Made by a program: the position numbers and the translations under genes. Positions 1-9,599 of a stretch of 64,000 bases of DNA are shown here, piece after piece. The notes below the pieces were generated by a model that searched no databases, was not told where the DNA came from, and saw only the letters and a program-made list of their open reading frames with translations. Positions within the stretch are counted from its first letter, which is position 1. Every line of letters starts with the position of its first letter. The stretch spans positions 1-64,000 of the forward strand of contig JAFGFM010000009.1 of NCBI GenBank assembly GCA_016931115.1. The letters are read 5' to 3'. Source of the stretch: Deltaproteobacteria bacterium. GTDB taxonomy: Bacteria; Desulfobacterota; DSM-4660; Desulfatiglandales; HGW-15.

Positions 1-1003
1 AAGGCCATTAGGGATACCGGTTGTAGGAGACAAAGTAGTGCAAACGGCAGTAGCATCAATCCTGTCAGCAATATATGAACAGGACTTTATGCCGTTCAGT
101 CACGGATACAGGAGAGGAAAAGGCCCCCAGAAGGCAGCGTTGAAACTAAGCGAACTAATTCATAGAGGAAAATTTCGCTGGATACTTGATGCTGATATCA
201 AAGGGTTCTTTGACAATCTGAACCATGACTAGCTGATCCGCATGCTGTCAGAGCGGATAGAGGACAGCTCGTTTCTCAGGCTGATAAAGAAGTGGCTTAA
301 AGCCGGGATACTGGAAGCGGATGGAAAGATAATCCATCCTGTAACAGGTACACCACAGGGTGGCATAGTATCAGCAGTTTTAGCAAATATCTATCTTCAT
401 TATGCTTTAGATATCTGGTTTGAGAAGGTAGTAAAACCAAGGTGTGAAGGAGATGTAAGGTTGATGAGATATGCTGACGACTTTGTGGTATGTTTTCAGT
501 ATCATCGGGACGCTCAGCGGTTTTACGATGTGCTTGGAAAAAGACTTGGGAAGTTTGGTCTGGAAATATCGAAAGAAAAGACCAGACTGATAAAATTTAC
601 CAGGTTCAGAACAGAACAGAGTGAAGTATTTACCTTTCTGGGATTTGAATACCGCTGGGGAATAAGCAGGGAAGGAAAGCCGCTTATTAAGATGCGTACA
701 TCAAAGAAGAAGTTTAAAGTGGCAATATCTAATCTTCTTGCATGGATAAAGAAGGAACGCAGCAGGCTTGGGACGAAGGGTCTGTTCACTAAATTAAGGC
801 AGAAGCTACAAGGACACTGGAATTACTATGGCGTATGTGGTAATTTTGAAATGCTATGGAAGTATTACCATCAGGCAAAGGAAATGTTGTTCAAGTGGCT
901 GAATCGTCGAAGTCAGAGGAAAAGCTGTACATGGGAAGGATTTAAGAGAATGTTGGAGTGCTACAGAATCCCCCGGCCCAGAATTATTGGATATTGGGAC
1001 TAA
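1..1003 (+). pseudogene. ltrA: Group II intron reverse transcriptase/maturase, 5'-truncated by the window and interrupted by a stop
   Basis: An open frame running in from the window edge (codons from base 2) encodes the RT palm and maturase of a group II intron. Visible motifs are RPLGIPVVGDK, DADIKGFFDNLNHD, the TPQGG motif, the catalytic RYADDFVV, and a C-terminal maturase domain with KLQGHWNYYGV. After FDNLNHD the frame hits TAG at 230-232 and then continues perfectly as LIRMLSERI. Relatives usually have Trp there (DWL), so one TGG-to-TAG change explains the stop. As written the protein cannot be made full length, so the intron is probably immobile unless the stop is suppressed or is a sequencing error. 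The intron's ribozyme end follows directly. Confidence 0.88.
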
Positions 1004-1036
1004 CTATCGCTTTTGTACGAAGCGAGTAATACTGAA

Positions 1037-1107
1037 GAGCCTTGTGCGGGAAAACTGCATGCAGGTAACTGTGAGAGGGCTACCGGGTAACCGGTAGTTC
1101 TATCTCG
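1037..1107 (+). ncRNA. Group II intron domains V and VI (3' end of the ribozyme)
   Basis: Directly after the maturase ORF, 1037-1070 has the look of domain V: GAGCC opening, a central GGGAAAAC loop, and a returning GCATGCAGG strand followed by AACTGTGAGAGGG, the usual linker in bacterial introns. Bases 1080-1097 form a perfect 7-bp hairpin (CTACCGG, loop GTAA, CCGGTAG) placed as domain VI. The intron's 3' boundary is inferred to lie a few bases later, near 1100-1107. The exact splice site cannot be fixed without an uninterrupted copy of the target. Confidence 0.65.
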
Positions 1108-1400
1108 ATTTCCTTTTTAAGGTAAGCTATTGTTGCGCCCCAGCCTGAATCACCTGGATCAAGGGTAAACCTTGTTACAAGGGGGTGTTTCTCTAAGAGT
1201 GAATGGACGATCCTTCTTAATACGCCCTTTCCCTTACCGTGTATTATGCGCACCTCATAAATCCCTTTTTCCGCGCATGCATTTATATATTCCTCAACTA
1301 CATCAGCGGCATCCTTTGGTGAAAAGGTGTGGAGGTCGATTACGCCGTCTATGGGGAGTTCGATTATGTCGTCATTTTCTATGATATCGTTATCATCCAT
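1080..1400 (-). CDS. Small Smr-domain protein
   Basis: A 106-residue protein consisting of little more than an Smr domain (residues about 22-95). It carries the DLH motif (IDLHTF) near the start and the HGKGKGVLR core, the conserved signature of Smr domains of the MutS2 type, which are linked to nicking or binding of branched nucleic acids or to ribosome-collision rescue. The acidic N-terminus precedes the domain directly. The C-terminus is odd: the stop codon and last residues (LPVTR) are read from the arms of the group II intron's domain VI hairpin. The native 3' end has therefore been replaced by intron sequence, though the Smr domain itself looks intact. Cellular role unproven. Confidence 0.8.
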   Translation of the reverse strand: MDDNDIIENDDIIELPIDGVIDLHTFSPKDAADVVEEYINACAEKGIYEVRIIHGKGKGVLRRIVHSLLEKHPLVTRFTLDPGDSGWGATIAYLKKEIEIELPVTR

Positions 1401-1473
1401 GTTATTCAGATACCCTGTTCATAATGTAAATTGGTGGTCTGCAAAAAGTAAGGGCACAGTGCGCTGTATCTTC

Positions 1474-1500
1474 ACGGGCACGCTGCGGCGTGCCCCTACG
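1474..1500. repeat. Dispersed short palindrome (GGGCACG...GCCCCTAC type)
   Basis: GGGCACG and CGTGCCC arms around a short core, followed by CTACG. The outer part (GCCCCTAC end) matches other intergenic palindromes in this window while the inner arms differ. It lies between smr and copA together with a second copy about 40 bases away. Confidence 0.6.
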
Positions 1501-1540
1501 GTGCGTTTTGTATGCAGATATATCAAATCCCATTTAAAAC

Positions 1541-1566
1541 AGGGGCGAAATATTTTTCGCCCCTAC
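1541..1566. repeat. Dispersed short palindrome (AGGGGCGAAA...TTTCGCCCCTAC)
   Basis: A near-perfect inverted repeat, AGGGGCGAAA against TTTTTCGCCCCT, ending in AC. Closely related copies lie at 16850-16873 and 18199-18222. It sits just past the copA stop codon and could act as a transcript 3'-end hairpin. Confidence 0.7.
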
Positions 1567-1579
1567 AAAACATGATCCA

Positions 1580-3805
1580 TTATTTGGACCGATACAGCCT
1601 CAAACTGTTTGAAACAACTGTAATGCTGCTCATAGCCATTGCAAGGGCTGCCAGTATGGGGTGGAGCTCCCTTAAAAACATGGGCAGAAAATCGAGGGGA
1701 TAAAGCGCCCCTGCTGCAACAGGTATAAGGGCCACATTATAAAAGAAGGCCCAGAAGAGGTTCTGCTTTATTACTCCCATTGTCTGCCTGCTGAGTTTGA
1801 TGGCCGCAGGAATCCCCCTCAGGTCGCCACTTGCCAGTATTATATCTGCTGATTCAATCGCAATGTCTGTGCCTGTACCTATGGCAATCCCCACATCCGC
1901 CTGTGCAAGTGCTGGCGCATCATTGATCCCGTCGCCAACCATGCCCACCTTAAGCCCTTTCTCTTTAAGCTCCTTTATCTTATTTGCCTTTTCTTCCGGC
2001 ATTACCTCGGAGATAACCTCATCTATGCCAGCCATTAATGCTATTGAACTAGCGGTATTTTTATTATCACCTGTAACCATTATTATCTTAAGGCCCATCT
2101 GTTTCAGCCCTGATACTGCATCCTTCGCCTCCGGTTTTATTGTATCAGAGAGTGCAATAAGACCCTTTATCCTCTCTGTTCCAACAAGAATAACAGTGTT
2201 CCCCTTTTCCTGAAGCTCAGAGATAGAGGCTGTCTCCTCTTTAATATTGACATCATGCCCTTTAAACCACTCAGGTTTACCAGCATAGACCTTTACATCC
2301 TCTATATCTGCCTCAACCCCTGATCCTCCATGCGCCCTGAATAAAGCAGGGGGAGAGAGTTGTAAACCGCGCCTTTTGGCCTCATTCACAATGGCCTTTC
2401 CTAAAGGGTGCTCTGAACCCTGCTCAACAGATGCAGCGAGTTTAAGGATGTGATCCCCGGAGAGATTTTTATCAAAGGATATGACCGATGTTACTGTTGG
2501 TTTACCAGCAGTAACAGTGCCTGTTTTATCAAGTACAATCGCATCGCTCTTTGAAACCTGCTCAAGGGCCACGCCTGTCTTGAACAGGATACCCTTTTCC
2601 GCACCCTTTCCTGTGCCTGCCACAATGGCGGTTGGGGTGGCAAGCCCAAGTGCACAGGGGCAGGCTATCACAAGCACGGCCACCATTCTTATCATGGCGG
2701 GCACAAAATCCCCACCCATTACCCACCATAAAATAAAGGTTATAATGGCAAGGATTATTATAGCAGGCACAAATACAGAGGCCACCCTGTCTGTTATGGC
2801 CTGTATGGGGGCGCGGCTCCCCTGTGCATCCTGCACCATCTTCACTATCCTTGAAAGAAAAGTATCCTTTCCAACAGCGGTTGCCCTGAATATCAGCCGC
2901 CCCTCCTGATTGATTGTGCCTCCTGTTACCCTGTCTCCCGGTTTTTTATCCACTGGTAAAGGTTCACCTGTGAGCATGGATTCATCAACCGCTGAGGCAC
3001 CTTCTGTTACAACACCATCAACAGGGATATTTTCACCCGGATGAACAACTATCATATCTCCTGTATTGATAATAGCGATAGCAACCTCTCTCTCCACGCC
3101 ATCCTTAAGTATGGTTGCGGTTTTTGGTCTGAGCATAAGGAGCCTTTTGATTGCGCCGCCGGTCTTCCCCTTTGTCTTTGCCTCAAGCATCTTACCGAGC
3201 CTGATAAGGGTAATTATGACTGCTGATGTCTCAAAATATACATGGTGACCATGATCAGGGTATAAAAGGAGTATGATGGAATAAAAATAGGCAACAGACG
3301 ACCCGAGCGCAACAAGCAGATCCATGTTTGCGCTTTTATTGATGATGCCCTTCCAACCTCCCCCATAGTAGTCAAACCCAGTATAAAACTGTACAGGGGT
3401 GGCAAGGCAAAAAAAGAGCCAGTTTACCCATGCAGCATGACCCCATGGGCCAATAACCCCAAAGTCCCTTGCCATGCTGATGATAAAGAGCGGGAGGGTA
3501 AAGATGAGCCCGATAATGAACTTCTTTTTCTGATCCTGCGCCTCTTTCTCACGGGCGGCTGTCTCCTCATCCTCCATATCATCAATGGGGATTATGGCTC
3601 CATAACCCGCCTTTTCTATTGCAGCAACGATGGTTTGAATATTCGTTATGGCCTGATCAAAGGTGACCTCTGCCCTTTCTGTTGCAAAATTTACAGATAC
3701 CCCTGTAACGCCAGGCACCTTTTTTTTGAGTACACGCTCAATATTCATGGCGCAGTTTACGCAGGTCATGCCGGTTATCGGGATTGTGATTTTTGTTACG
3801 GCCAT
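1580..3805 (-). CDS. copA: Cu+-exporting P1B-type ATPase
   Basis: A 741-residue P-type ATPase that should pump Cu+ (or Ag+) out of the cytoplasm. It has one N-terminal heavy-metal-binding domain (residues about 5-70) with GMTCVNC. The membrane CPC motif is in [14 protein letters not shown], the phosphorylated Asp in DKTGTVT, and the P1B-specific His-Pro in SEHPLGKAI. The hinge is [10 protein letters not shown]. Membrane segments 7 and 8 carry YN (FFYNVALIP) and MSS (MAMSSITVV), the residue set of the Cu+ subgroup rather than Zn2+/Cd2+ pumps. A single metal-binding domain is typical of bacterial members. It stands alone with no CueR- or CsoR-type regulator next to it; palindromic repeats flank both ends. 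Confidence 0.95.
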   Translation of the reverse strand: MAVTKITIPITGMTCVNCAMNIERVLKKKVPGVTGVSVNFATERAEVTFDQAITNIQTIVAAIEKAGYGAIIPIDDMEDEETAAREKEAQDQKKKFIIGLIFTLPLFIISMARDFGVIGPWGHAAWVNWLFFCLATPVQFYTGFDYYGGGWKGIINKSANMDLLVALGSSVAYFYSIILLLYPDHGHHVYFETSAVIITLIRLGKMLEAKTKGKTGGAIKRLLMLRPKTATILKDGVEREVAIAIINTGDMIVVHPGENIPVDGVVTEGASAVDESMLTGEPLPVDKKPGDRVTGGTINQEGRLIFRATAVGKDTFLSRIVKMVQDAQGSRAPIQAITDRVASVFVPAIIILAIITFILWWVMGGDFVPAMIRMVAVLVIACPCALGLATPTAIVAGTGKGAEKGILFKTGVALEQVSKSDAIVLDKTGTVTAGKPTVTSVISFDKNLSGDHILKLAASVEQGSEHPLGKAIVNEAKRRGLQLSPPALFRAHGGSGVEADIEDVKVYAGKPEWFKGHDVNIKEETASISELQEKGNTVILVGTERIKGLIALSDTIKPEAKDAVSGLKQMGLKIIMVTGDNKNTASSIALMAGIDEVISEVMPEEKANKIKELKEKGLKVGMVGDGINDAPALAQADVGIAIGTGTDIAIESADIILASGDLRGIPAAIKLSRQTMGVIKQNLFWAFFYNVALIPVAAGALYPLDFLPMFLRELHPILAALAMAMSSITVVSNSLRLYRSK

Positions 3806-3876
3806 TTTTTTAAGCCCTCTTCAATGGTCACTGGTGAAGGTACAATATTGAATTGTTTCCCTGTGCCATTCTAAAA

Positions 3877-3903
3877 GGGCAGACACATAGGTCTGCCCCT
3901 ACG
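3877..3903. repeat. Dispersed short palindrome (GGGCAGAC...GTCTGCCCCTAC)
   Basis: Inverted repeat upstream of copA with arms GGGCAGAC and GTCTGCCC and the same CCCCTACGG tail as the copy at 1474-1500. It belongs to the same family by its ends, with a different core. Confidence 0.6.
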
Positions 3904-3992
3904 GTTATATCAACTATTTTAGTCATATTTGAATAAAGTAAAAGGGGTATATTTTTTAAGGATGGCCTGCCATCCGAAGCTTTAGCGCAGGA

Positions 3993-4069
3993 TGGTCGGG
4001 ATGACTGGATTTGAACCAGCGACCCCCGCGTCCCGAACGCGGTGCTCTACCAGACTGAGCCACATCCCG
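3993..4069 (-). tRNA. tRNA-Pro (anticodon CGG)
   Basis: On the minus strand a full cloverleaf can be folded. The acceptor stem is CGGGATG with CATCCCG, and the D-arm has GGCTCAG and GGTAGAGC. The anticodon stem is CCGCG/CGCGG with loop TTCGGGA, giving anticodon CGG (reads CCG). The T-arm has GGTTCAAATCC, and an encoded 3' CCA is present. Total 77 nt. It stands alone between copA and the nudix gene. Confidence 0.95.
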
Positions 4070-4112
4070 ATCAGGGGTGTACATATATACTATTAGTAAT
4101 TATCAGGCAAGC

Positions 4113-4712
4113 TTAAATTGAGCCTATAAGACCCATAAATTTATGCATTATTATTGCTGTTGCCCCCCATATGGTGATCTCTTCATACCTGTATGCAGGG
4201 CCTTTATAGATAAAGGTATCAAAATCGATTGACCTTGGATGCAGGTGGGAGTTCTCATGAAAAAAGAGCTCAACAGGGACAGTAATCAACCGCTCCACTT
4301 CATCCCGGTTGAGTACAAATTCATATGGATATGGGATTTTTCCTACAAAGGGGTGGACAATAAAATTAGAGGCCACAGTCAGCTCATCATCCAGTCTACC
4401 CAGCACCTTTACGTCATCGGGTAAAACGCCTATCTCTTCATATGTTTCCCGCAGGGCGGTTTCCTCATAATCCCTGTCACAATCCTCAACCGCGCCCCCT
4501 GGAAAGGATATCTGCCCCTTATGGTGCTCCACCCTGTGTGTCCTCTCCGTGAAGACCACCTCATAGCCTTTTTCAGTTTCAAACAGAGGTATAAGAACCG
4601 CCGCATGGATCAGGCAACCATTATCATTTGCCACCTCTCCAGGCCTTCTCCTGTCTAGCGCCTTTTGTATCCTCTCGGTCAGGTCTTTCTTCATGTCAGT
4701 CGCTTTTCTCAC
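4113..4712 (-). CDS. nudL: NUDIX hydrolase, probable CoA pyrophosphatase
   Basis: A 199-residue NUDIX protein expected to cleave coenzyme A or its derivatives to phosphopantetheine and 3',5'-ADP. The NUDIX box is complete (GGAVEDCDRDYEETALRETY, then EEIGV). The preceding TERTHRVEHHKGQISFPGG matches the NuCoA signature that marks CoA-specific members. Met1 and Met7 are both possible starts; Met7 (MKKDLTERI) would remove the overlap with mltA. As given, the start overlaps the mltA stop by 4 bases, so the two genes are probably co-transcribed and translationally coupled. Confidence 0.85.
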   Translation of the reverse strand: MRKATDMKKDLTERIQKALDRRRPGEVANDNGCLIHAAVLIPLFETEKGYEVVFTERTHRVEHHKGQISFPGGAVEDCDRDYEETALRETYEEIGVLPDDVKVLGRLDDELTVASNFIVHPFVGKIPYPYEFVLNRDEVERLITVPVELFFHENSHLHPRSIDFDTFIYKGPAYRYEEITIWGATAIIMHKFMGLIGSI

Positions 4713-5917
4713 CTCTTTATAAGGATATAGAGCTCTCCCTCATGTTTCATGTGGCCAGCAGCAAGCTCTGCATAAGCCCCGCTTCCCCAGAAGATATCTG
4801 CCCTGCCGGCCCCTGTTATGGCCCCGCCTGTATCCTGGTTGATCATAAACCTTGAGAATTTTTGCCAGCTCTCTACCTCTCCCATGCTGTTTTCAACAGG
4901 CTTTTCACTCTTTACAAAACAGAGCGCACCCCTTGGAAAGAGCCTTGAGTCAAGGGCAATTGACCTGCCGGGTGTGAGTGGTACGCCGATATTCCCCAGC
5001 GGCCCCTCCTTGAGCTCCCGAAAAAAGATATATGAATCATTATAGTTCAGGGTATCATTAACTATCTCAGGCCTTTCTGTTAAAAGCCTGCGGATGCTTT
5101 GCATGGTAGTCTCTTCCCTTGTGAGATACCCCTTGTCAATTAGGTATTTACCTATGCTCCTGTAACCCCTGCCGTTTGATGACTCATACCCCACAGGGAT
5201 AAATGTCCCGTCATCAAGCCTTAGCCGGCCTGAACCCTGTATATGAAGGAATGCCACATCAACAGGGTCTTTAAGCCATGCTATCTCAAGGTTTCTTTCC
5301 CTGAGCCTGTTTTTATCCTCTATCTCCATCCTGGAATAATAGGGCAACACCTCTTTTCCCTGGATCCTTGCAATAATGGTTTCACCCTTGTATTTTTCTC
5401 TGAAAAGGGAGAGGTCTATCTTTATAAGGTCATCGGGCATGCGGTATACAGGGTATTTATACTCATCATCCGGTGCCCTCCTTGCATCATATATGGGTTC
5501 AAAATAGCCTGTGAAGAGCACCTTTTTACTTGTTACCCTGCCTTTAGCCCTGTAAAGATAGAAATTTTTCTTTATCTCGCTCCTGAGTTTATCAGGGTCC
5601 TTTATATTTTTTATAAGCCCGAGCAGGGTATCCTGGCTCTCTATCATATGGTCCCTGCTGTATAGGTCCGCTCCAAACCTGAATGTCCTCTCCTTTGGTA
5701 GCCTGTTCAGATACCTGAGGTTATTGGTAATGGCCTGCTCAAAAGAGGCAATATCCATATCATCAAGGAAATCCGGATAAAAATAACGAACACGCACGAT
5801 GGTTTCAAAAGGGGAGGCAGCCTCCTTTTTCAGGGCAGGATAACACCCGCTTATCAGCATGATAAATGATAAGAATACCAGCCATACGCCTTTATATTTT
5901 ATGGTGATAGCAGAAAT
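4709..5917 (-). CDS. mltA: Membrane-bound lytic murein transglycosylase A, lipoprotein; start probably ATT
   Basis: MltA cuts the glycan strands of peptidoglycan and leaves 1,6-anhydromuramic acid ends. The MltA domain fills most of the protein. The C-terminal 3D domain carries the conserved Asp motifs (DTGGAITGAGRADIFWG). The first ATG (5858-5860) gives only MLISGC before the lipobox Cys, too short for a signal peptide. Reading upstream in frame adds ISAITIKYKGVWLVFLSFI, a proper lysine-bearing hydrophobic signal ending in LISGC. No ATG, GTG or TTG occurs upstream in that frame before a stop at 5948-5950. An AAGGAG box (5925-5930) sits 7 bases before ATT at 5915-5917, which is the start chosen. 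Function is secure, the start is inference. Confidence 0.85.
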   Translation of the reverse strand: MSAITIKYKGVWLVFLSFIMLISGCYPALKKEAASPFETIVRVRYFYPDFLDDMDIASFEQAITNNLRYLNRLPKERTFRFGADLYSRDHMIESQDTLLGLIKNIKDPDKLRSEIKKNFYLYRAKGRVTSKKVLFTGYFEPIYDARRAPDDEYKYPVYRMPDDLIKIDLSLFREKYKGETIIARIQGKEVLPYYSRMEIEDKNRLRERNLEIAWLKDPVDVAFLHIQGSGRLRLDDGTFIPVGYESSNGRGYRSIGKYLIDKGYLTREETTMQSIRRLLTERPEIVNDTLNYNDSYIFFRELKEGPLGNIGVPLTPGRSIALDSRLFPRGALCFVKSEKPVENSMGEVESWQKFSRFMINQDTGGAITGAGRADIFWGSGAYAELAAGHMKHEGELYILIKR

Positions 5918-6161
5918 AATGGTTCTCCTTTCCCTGAAGACAAAAGTTTATCCTGTATCATATAGGTATGAAATAAATGATACAAGAGTTTTTCCTGTCA
6001 CCTTTTTCATTGTTGTTTATTTTCAACAAAACAATAAAGTGTTGCAAAAAAGACACACTTTGTTGTAAATAATGAGTCAGATTTTTATACGATTAAAAAA
6101 ATAAAAATATTAACATTATAATTTCAATATGTTAAGAAGCAGTCTATTAAAGTATCGGGAT

Positions 6162-6178
6162 GTGGCACTCCCTTTGCA
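6162..6178 (+). promoter_or_regulatory. Sigma-54 (-24/-12) promoter for lpxC
   Basis: GTGGCACTCCCTTTGCA contains TGGCAC (6163-6168) and TTGC (6174-6177) with GG and GC exactly 10 bases apart, matching the RpoN consensus very well. Predicted start of transcription is near 6189, 25 bases before the lpxC start. Confidence 0.8.
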
Positions 6179-6213
6179 ATTTTCCTGTTGACTAATAAGG
6201 GATGGAGATAATC

Positions 6214-7143
6214 GTGGGATTCAGGCAGCGTACATTGCAGGAGATGATAAGTTGTACAGGGATCGGGCTTCACTCAGGCGAAAAGGTCCACATGACCATC
6301 AAACCCGCCCCGATTGATACCGGTATCAGATTTATCAGGAAAGACCTTGCAGGGCAGTGTGAAATAAAGGCACAATCTGAGAGCGTTATCAATACCACCC
6401 TATGCACTGTAATAGGAAACAACGTTACTCATATCTCCACCATTGAGCATCTTATGGGGGCATTTTTCGGTTTCGGCATAGACAATGCCATAATAGAGAT
6501 AGACGGCCCGGAGGTCCCTATTATGGATGGAAGTGCAGCCCCCTTTATATTCCTGTTAAAAAGCGCGGGTATTAAGGCCCAGAAAAAATCCAAGGAATTT
6601 ATTGTTGTAAAAAAGGCACTCCATGTTAAGGAAGGAAACAAATCCATTACAATTAAACCATCAAGGGAATTGAAGATATCATACACCATAGATTTCCAAC
6701 ACCCCCTGATCAGCAACCAGCAGTATGATTATACCTTTTCCGGAAGATCGTTTATAGATGAGATCAGCAGGGCACGTACATTCGGGTTTTTAAAGGATAT
6801 CGAGACGCTAAGGCAGGCCGGCCTTGCCAGGGGTGGCTCCCTTGATAACGCCATAGTGATAGATGACTTCAGGGTCTTGAATCAGGACGGGCTCAGGTAT
6901 AATAATGAATTTGTAAGGCACAAGATACTTGATTTTATGGGTGACATCTCGGTGATGGGTGCCCCTATAATCGGCCACTTTGTTGTTGATAAATCAGGTC
7001 ATTCCCTTAATCACACCATGCTGAAGGAGCTCTCTTCAGATAAAAAATACTTTAAAAGAATAACGCTTGGTGAACCCAATGAGGGTGCAAGGGAGGGCTT
7101 TACCATACCGGCCTTCGGGCACATGGAACCCTTGCCTGCCTGA
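6214..7143 (+). CDS. lpxC: UDP-3-O-acyl-N-acetylglucosamine deacetylase
   Basis: LpxC catalyses the committed, zinc-dependent deacetylation step of lipid A synthesis in the cytoplasm. The N-terminus QRTLQEMISCTGIGLHSGEKV is characteristic. The zinc and catalytic motifs are seen as IEHLMGAFFGFGIDN, HKILDFMGD and GHSLNHTM. The length of about 309 residues is normal. I chose GTG at 6214 because GGAG lies 6 bases upstream and the protein then begins (M)GFRQRTLQ, like characterised LpxC. An in-frame ATG at 6202 has its own ribosome-binding site overlapping it and adds four residues. It is the first gene of a sigma-54-preceded group with the sensor kinase and lpxK, which suggests envelope synthesis is tuned by signalling. 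Confidence 0.95.
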   Translation: MGFRQRTLQEMISCTGIGLHSGEKVHMTIKPAPIDTGIRFIRKDLAGQCEIKAQSESVINTTLCTVIGNNVTHISTIEHLMGAFFGFGIDNAIIEIDGPEVPIMDGSAAPFIFLLKSAGIKAQKKSKEFIVVKKALHVKEGNKSITIKPSRELKISYTIDFQHPLISNQQYDYTFSGRSFIDEISRARTFGFLKDIETLRQAGLARGGSLDNAIVIDDFRVLNQDGLRYNNEFVRHKILDFMGDISVMGAPIIGHFVVDKSGHSLNHTMLKELSSDKKYFKRITLGEPNEGAREGFTIPAFGHMEPLPA

Positions 7144-7315
7144 AGCAGGGCCAGCTTTATCCGGCATCTTTATAGTATTGCAATTCAGCAGTGCCTTGGC
7201 TATCATGAAAACTCGTTCAGTCAGCCTGTAATAACAAATACCGGAAGTATTTAAAGAGGTTGTGTTACAGGTTTAGCTATTTCAGGGTTAATCCCGGCAC
7301 AGGGGCATTCATTTG

Positions 7316-9550
7316 ATGCAAAAATATCAGGAATCTGCAACGCAGGACAGAAAGAGACAGAGACGGGAATGGATTGTCATCCTCTGCCTGACCCTTGTAA
7401 TACTGCCGCTATACTACGTGGGCATAAAATACTTTGATCTGGGTCTTGACCTGCCCGGATCAAACAGCACCCTGATCTTTTTTCTGATCAACATCAACGT
7501 AATAATACTGCTTGGCCTACTGTATCTTACAGTCAGAAACCTGGTAAAGCTGCTCTTCGAAAGAAAAAAGAGCATCATGGGTGCAAGGCTCAGGAGCAAG
7601 CTTGTCCTTGCCTTTATACTGCTCTCCCTGATGCCGACCATAATCCTCTTTTTCGTATCAGCCCAGTTTATATCGAGCTCAATAGAGTACTGGTACAATA
7701 TTCCAATAGAAAGGTCACTCAGGAACTCCATAGATCTGGGGCAGGACTATTATGAAAAAACCTATCAAAAGATATTTGATTATGGCAGCAATATCAGCCG
7801 CATTATCACCTATGACGGGCTTACCCTCGTTGCAAAGAACTCTGACCTGGTGAAGTTTGTGAATGACAAGCTCAACCAGTATCGCTTTTCACAGATACGT
7901 TACTATTCACAAAAGTTAGAGTTGAGGGTCTCTGCACAGGATACAAACCTGGACCTGGGTAATTTTTCCGGGCCTACGCAACAGGAGCTTGAGAACTGTT
8001 TTAATACCGCTACTGAGGTAAGGTTAAAGGAGGCATCCGATTACGGTGACCTTTTAAGCGGTATCATCCCTGTGTTTTCACGTACAGGCAACAGGGGGGT
8101 TGTAGGGCTTATTGTCATAGACGAACTCCTTCCGGCAAAATTTGCCAATAAACTCAAGAGCGTTTCAACCGGTCTTGAGGAGTACCAGCAGTCAAAGATG
8201 CTTAAGAGGCCGGTAAAGGCCATACACATGATTCTTCTTTCCATCGTGACACTGCTTATTATCTTTATCTCCGTATGGTTCGGGTTTTATCTCTCAAAGG
8301 GCATTACAATCCCTATACAGGAGCTTGCCGAAGGGACTGAAAGGATAGCCTCGGGCGATTATAACTTTTTTATAGACCTTGAGGCGGCTGATGAAATTGG
8401 TGTTCTAGTAAACTCCTTTAACAGGATGACCCTTGACCTGAAAAACAGCAAGAAACAGATCGAGGAGGCAAACGAAGAGCTGATAAAGAGCAACATGGAG
8501 ATAGAGCAGAGGCGCCTCTATATGGAGATCGTGCTCACCAATGTAGGCGCAGGGGTTATATCCGCTGACATCGAAGGCAGGCTGCTCACAGTTAATAAGT
8601 CAGCTGAAAATATGCTCGGGATACTGGCAAGGGATGTTGTGGGAAAAAACTACAGGGAGGTCATGAACCCGGAACAGGTAAGGGTCATCAATGATTTCCT
8701 GGCAGACAAGGGTTTCAGGAAAAGGGGTTACATGCAGAACCAGATAAGGCTGGTCACCTCTGACAACAAGAGCCTCACTCTGATTGTTTCTCTAAATATG
8801 CTGAGGGATGAACAGGGGAGGTATTCGGGCCTGGTTGCGGTGTTTGACGATTTCAGTGAGATAGAAAAGGCACAGAGGGAGGCCGCGTGGCGACAGGTAG
8901 CTCGGCGCATCGCCCATGAGGTAAAAAATCCCCTTACACCGATCCAGCTCTCTGCCCAGCGCATAAAAAAACGTATAGGGCATAAACTTGATAAAGATGA
9001 TGCGCAGATGCTTAACGAATGTACTGATATGATAGTAAAAGAGGCAGAGGTGCTTAAAAGGCTTGTAAACGAATTTTCCACCTATGCCAGGATGCCGGCG
9101 GTCAACCCTGCGCCGGCAGATCTGAACAAGACAGTCGGAGAGGCGGTTGCCCTCTATCAGGTAACACAAAACAATGTGACGGTATCATTAAAGGATTCAG
9201 CCTTTGTACCTGTATTCAGTTTTGATAATGAGCAGATAAAAAGGGTTATGATAAATCTCCTTGATAATGCGGTTACAGCAGCAGGCGCAGGAGGAGAGGT
9301 CAATGTAAGCCTCTCATATGACAAAGAGCTTGATCTGGCAAGGATAGAGGTCTCTGATAATGGCGAAGGGGTGCCGGATGATGATAAAAAGAGGATATTC
9401 GAACCATATTTTTCAACCAAGAGCCACGGGACAGGTCTTGGCCTCGCCATTGTGAACCAGATCATAAAAGACCACAGGGGTTTTGTTGATGTGATGGACA
9501 ATAACCCTAAGGGAACAACCTTTATAGTGGAACTCCCTGTGAGTGTGTAA
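7316..9550 (+). CDS. NtrY-like membrane sensor histidine kinase
   Basis: A kinase of about 744 residues. At least two membrane segments near the N-terminus precede a long extracytoplasmic part, a further membrane segment (MILLSIVTLLIIFISVWFGF), then HAMP (GITIPIQELAEGTERIASGD), PAS, HisKA with phospho-acceptor His in RRIAHEVKNPLTP, and HATPase_c (DNGEGVPDD, GTGLGLAIV). This is the NtrY layout. NtrY normally pairs with the NtrC-type regulator NtrX, but none is adjacent, so it is an orphan here. A TTG codon sits immediately before the chosen ATG. Lying between lpxC and lpxK under a sigma-54 promoter, it probably senses an envelope state, but the signal is unknown. Confidence 0.85.
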   Translation: MQKYQESATQDRKRQRREWIVILCLTLVILPLYYVGIKYFDLGLDLPGSNSTLIFFLININVIILLGLLYLTVRNLVKLLFERKKSIMGARLRSKLVLAFILLSLMPTIILFFVSAQFISSSIEYWYNIPIERSLRNSIDLGQDYYEKTYQKIFDYGSNISRIITYDGLTLVAKNSDLVKFVNDKLNQYRFSQIRYYSQKLELRVSAQDTNLDLGNFSGPTQQELENCFNTATEVRLKEASDYGDLLSGIIPVFSRTGNRGVVGLIVIDELLPAKFANKLKSVSTGLEEYQQSKMLKRPVKAIHMILLSIVTLLIIFISVWFGFYLSKGITIPIQELAEGTERIASGDYNFFIDLEAADEIGVLVNSFNRMTLDLKNSKKQIEEANEELIKSNMEIEQRRLYMEIVLTNVGAGVISADIEGRLLTVNKSAENMLGILARDVVGKNYREVMNPEQVRVINDFLADKGFRKRGYMQNQIRLVTSDNKSLTLIVSLNMLRDEQGRYSGLVAVFDDFSEIEKAQREAAWRQVARRIAHEVKNPLTPIQLSAQRIKKRIGHKLDKDDAQMLNECTDMIVKEAEVLKRLVNEFSTYARMPAVNPAPADLNKTVGEAVALYQVTQNNVTVSLKDSAFVPVFSFDNEQIKRVMINLLDNAVTAAGAGGEVNVSLSYDKELDLARIEVSDNGEGVPDDDKKRIFEPYFSTKSHGTGLGLAIVNQIIKDHRGFVDVMDNNPKGTTFIVELPVSV

Positions 9551-9599
9551 AAGGTGACCGGATGTACCCCATTAAACCGTGTCATAAAGATTATCGAGG

